From assembly GCA_030152675.1 (NCBI GenBank), contig JASLIY010000258.1, positions 1 through 8,617 of the forward strand: DNA of 8,617 nucleotides, given 5' to 3'. Numbering within the stretch: position 1 is the stretch's first letter; every line of letters begins with the position of its first letter. The position numbers were made by a program, and so were the translations under genes. This DNA is from Acinetobacter sp. (GTDB lineage: Bacteria > Pseudomonadota > Gammaproteobacteria > Pseudomonadales > Moraxellaceae). A model generated the notes under the pieces. It was not told the origin of the DNA. It did no database searches and saw only the letters and a list, made by a program, of their open reading frames with translations. This document shows, in pieces, positions 7,041 through 8,617 of the stretch.

Positions 7041-7118
7041 GCTTTGACGGTAACTTTGTCAGCTTGAGTCAAATACATCCTTTTATTTTAAAGGCCAGGA
7101 TCAATCCTCAACTCGCCT

Positions 7119-8126
7119 TTATTCGCCGCCGAGTGCACATTCAAAGTTGGCTTTATCGACTGAACAACGGGCTTTTTTCAGTACCGACATCATACCGGCA
7201 TCATAAACACCTTGCTTGGTCAGCTCCATGCGGCCATCACGCAATAGTTTTTGATATTTCAATTGTTCTTCAGCGCTTAAATTCATTTTGTATTTGGCTG
7301 GAATACCGCCTTCAAGACGATTGATCATGCTAAAACTTTTCGGTAAGTTTTTCACAAACCAATCACGTGACTTCTGACCAAAACCTGCAGGCAATTTTTC
7401 AGGACGAATCACCAAATCTGCAGTCACTTGTAAGACTGGGAAATTAAACATCCCGCCATTGTTACCAAGCCCTTTATAAATCTCCAAAGGTTTATAGGCA
7501 TAGGCCGGCGCACCAACCATGTCAACTTGACCGTTATTAAACTTGGCCACAAAGTTTGACACATCAGACGGAACGGCTTGTGCACCAACTCGCTGTACCA
7601 TGATGCGTTGTGCCGCATCATAGCTCAGGACTGCGAACTTCTTACCGGCTGCTTTCTCAATCGAATTGATATTTTTATCGCGTACAAAAATAAAAGCCGA
7701 ACCCAATGGTGCAATTCCCGCCACTTCATATTTTTTACCGCCTAGATTGGTGACCATCTTGGCGGCATTACGTGAGTCTAAGGCAAAGCTAATCGCTTTT
7801 TGGGCGATGGCATTGTTCGGAATGCCCCCGAGCGAATCGATTGATCCCACAAATTTATTATATTGACGCGCACGCATGGCGGTCATAAACACCCCATCAC
7901 ATTTACCGGCTTTAAAATCATTATCTGCTACAGCTTCATCTTGACGCGGCACCAGATTGATATCAGCTCCCCAGCCCTTGGCGGCGAGTGCCCATTCTTG
8001 GGCCATTTGGTAAGATTCACCTGACTTTCCAAGCAAATCAAAGACACAAATATCCACGGCAGCCTGTGATGTGTTTGAAAATGCTAAAGCTGAAATTGCG
8101 GTCAGTGCAAAGTATATTTTTTTCAT
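7119..8126 (-). CDS. AdeT-family secreted solute-binding-like protein (first copy)
   Basis: A 335-residue protein with a clear signal peptide (Lys2-Lys3, hydrophobic core, probable cut after Ala22 in SQA) and no further membrane segment, so it should be periplasmic. It is a diverged paralogue of the next gene, sharing CVFDL-GK near the mature start, DFKAGKCD, AGKK-AVL-YDAAQ-IMVQ, KFNNGQVD, the GQKSRDW block and LTKQGVY near the end. Cysteines 27, 76, 321 and 330 match those of the paralogue. The longer frame to 8195 is unlikely because the ATG at 8126 has AAAGGAT upstream and opens the signal peptide. Acinetobacter relatives are labelled RND efflux or AdeT, but this protein has no RND-type domains; a soluble ligand-binding role is more plausible. 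A run of AT-rich palindromes precedes the gene. Confidence 0.87.
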   Translation of the reverse strand: MKKIYFALTAISALAFSNTSQAAVDICVFDLLGKSGESYQMAQEWALAAKGWGADINLVPRQDEAVADNDFKAGKCDGVFMTAMRARQYNKFVGSIDSLGGIPNNAIAQKAISFALDSRNAAKMVTNLGGKKYEVAGIAPLGSAFIFVRDKNINSIEKAAGKKFAVLSYDAAQRIMVQRVGAQAVPSDVSNFVAKFNNGQVDMVGAPAYAYKPLEIYKGLGNNGGMFNFPVLQVTADLVIRPEKLPAGFGQKSRDWFVKNLPKSFSMINRLEGGIPAKYKMNLSAEEQLKYQKLLRDGRMELTKQGVYDAGMMSVLKKARCSVDKANFECALGGE

Positions 8127-8199
8127 TGAAACATCCTTTTGAATTTTATTTATTTTGTGGAGAACATCCATCAAAGCTATATTAATCAGCTTCAATATA

Positions 8200-8227
8200 A
8201 AAAAATAGAGTAATTACTCCATTTTTT
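8200..8227 (-). promoter_or_regulatory. 28-bp palindrome/hairpin upstream of the AdeT-like gene
   Basis: The perfect core GAGTAATTACTC (8208-8219) is flanked by an A-run and a matching T-run, giving a palindrome over 28 bp with a single mismatch. On the minus-strand RNA that mismatch is a G-U pair, and more Us follow, so it could fold like an intrinsic terminator inside the leader of the gene starting at 8126. It may instead be an operator. The symmetry is certain; the function is inferred. Confidence 0.5.
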
Positions 8228-8242
8228 CGCTATTTTTATTTT

Positions 8243-8273
8243 TTGATATATTTATCAATTATTTAAAAATAAT
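8243..8273. repeat. Two adjoining AT-rich inverted repeats
   Basis: TTGATA-N4-TATCAA (8243-8258) is followed directly by ATTATT-N4-AATAAT (8258-8273). Both are perfect 6-bp dyads. With the 8200-8227 palindrome they make three dyads within 75 bp upstream of the AdeT-like gene. AT-rich DNA yields such dyads by chance fairly often, so caution applies. Confidence 0.4.
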
Positions 8274-8398
8274 ATTTTTGACTGTTTTTTAAATTTCCGC
8301 ATTCTCTTTTACTCAATAAAAGTAAGAGATGTAATTTATGAATCAAGTAAACCATCTGCCTCTCACCTCATTCCTATAGTCAATCACACGCTCATTGG

Positions 8399-8436
8399 CA
8401 AAATAGGCCAAAGCATGTCATGCGTTCTCTATTTTG
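8399..8436 (+). promoter_or_regulatory. Nested dyad upstream of the ABC-F gene
   Basis: An outer perfect 8-bp repeat (CAAAATAG at 8399-8406, complement at 8429-8436) surrounds an inner GCATG-T-CATGC dyad (8413-8423). It lies about 115 bp before the ABC-F start. It has no clear U-run, so it is not a convincing terminator. An operator or leader structure is possible. Confidence 0.4.
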
Positions 8437-8508
8437 AGTTCAATAACCAATTCAGCCGAGATCCAACTGGAATACACAGATTATAGATGGAGAATTTTAC
8501 ACTTTCGG

Positions 8509-8537
8509 TTAAACTAGGCCGATTTCGCATTTATAAG
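8509..8537 (+). promoter_or_regulatory. Possible promoter of the ABC-F gene
   Basis: TATAAG (8532-8537) fits a -10, with TTAAAC (8509-8514) 17 bp upstream as a poor -35. It would leave a leader of only about 8 bases, in line with the lack of a visible Shine-Dalgarno sequence before the ATG at 8552. Confidence 0.35.
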
Positions 8538-8551
8538 TAGTTTAAGCAGTA

Positions 8552-8617
8552 ATGATCCAGTTAGAGCAACTTTCAATTCGTCGCGGCGGACGCGTGTTAT
8601 TTAAAAACGCATCTATG
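8552..8617 (+). CDS. ABC-F family ATPase, N-terminal part (runs off right edge)
   Basis: Only 22 codons are present, beginning MIQLEQLSIRRGG and ending at the window edge. The pattern (short beta strand, L-x-x-L-S-I-R-R-G-G-R-V-L-F) is the usual opening of ABC-F ATPases of the YheS/Uup type, soluble proteins with two ATP-binding cassettes that act on ribosomes. The Walker A motif would follow outside the window. No clear ribosome binding site precedes the ATG. It is the only plus-strand gene and is divergent from the AdeT-like pair. The family call rests on a short stretch, so the subfamily is uncertain. Confidence 0.75.
   Translation, partial: MIQLEQLSIRRGGRVLFKNASM

Larger units (their letters stand above)
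8127..8551. other. AT-rich divergent spacer
   Basis: This 425-bp spacer lies between the divergent AdeT-like and ABC-F genes. From right to left it holds a weak ABC-F promoter, a nested dyad (8399-8436), a 13-codon frame (8338-8379) and a block of AT-rich palindromes (8200-8273). No larger gene or RNA gene is recognisable. Promoters for both flanking genes must lie here, but I cannot place the minus-strand one securely; TTGAGT-N17-TTTAAA upstream of the palindromes is one weak candidate. Confidence 0.6.

Noticed and set aside
8243..8258. FNR/ANR-type box (TTGAT...ATCAA)
   Set aside because: The half-sites are six bases apart rather than four, and the region is so AT-rich that chance matches are likely.

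Overview
The window looks like chromosomal DNA of an Acinetobacter-type gammaproteobacterium (Moraxellaceae). The clues are two tandem genes of the AdeT1/AdeT2 family, which is typical of Acinetobacter, a typical ErpA, an ABC-F gene start of the YheS type, moderate GC in genes and very AT-rich spacers. This assignment is inferred from gene content; no database search was possible. All recognised genes except the last are on the minus strand, so the window reads most naturally from right to left.

Right part (about 5.2-8.6 kb): a 425-bp AT-rich spacer separates an ABC-F ATPase gene, whose first 22 codons leave the window at the right edge, from two tandem paralogous genes for secreted solute-binding-like proteins of the AdeT family. 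The first of these ends at a clear intrinsic terminator and the second probably has its own promoter. Next comes erpA (A-type iron-sulfur carrier), with an extended -10 promoter, a long leader and a strong terminator.

Middle (4.7-5.2 kb): a spacer without genes carries the erpA terminator and the likely control region of the amide operon, including a perfect 12-bp palindrome.

Left part (1-4.7 kb): a minus-strand cluster for short-chain amide use, in the order amiE (aliphatic amidase), amiB-like Clp/AAA+ ATPase, a MetX-type alpha/beta hydrolase of unknown substrate, fmdA (formamidase) and the start of an fmdB-type zinc-ribbon gene, which leaves the window at the left edge. AmiE would split acetamide, propionamide and similar amides, and FmdA formamide, giving ammonia plus carboxylic acids. 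The amiE-amiB pair recalls the Pseudomonas aeruginosa ami operon, but the next genes here are the hydrolase and formamidase rather than amiC/amiR/amiS, so an amide sensor and transporter are not seen. The hydrolase and the ATPase are the parts whose job is unknown. Two stem-loops lie in the gaps before fmdA and before fmdB and may tune expression within the operon.

I see no tRNA, rRNA, CRISPR array, insertion sequence or prophage gene.
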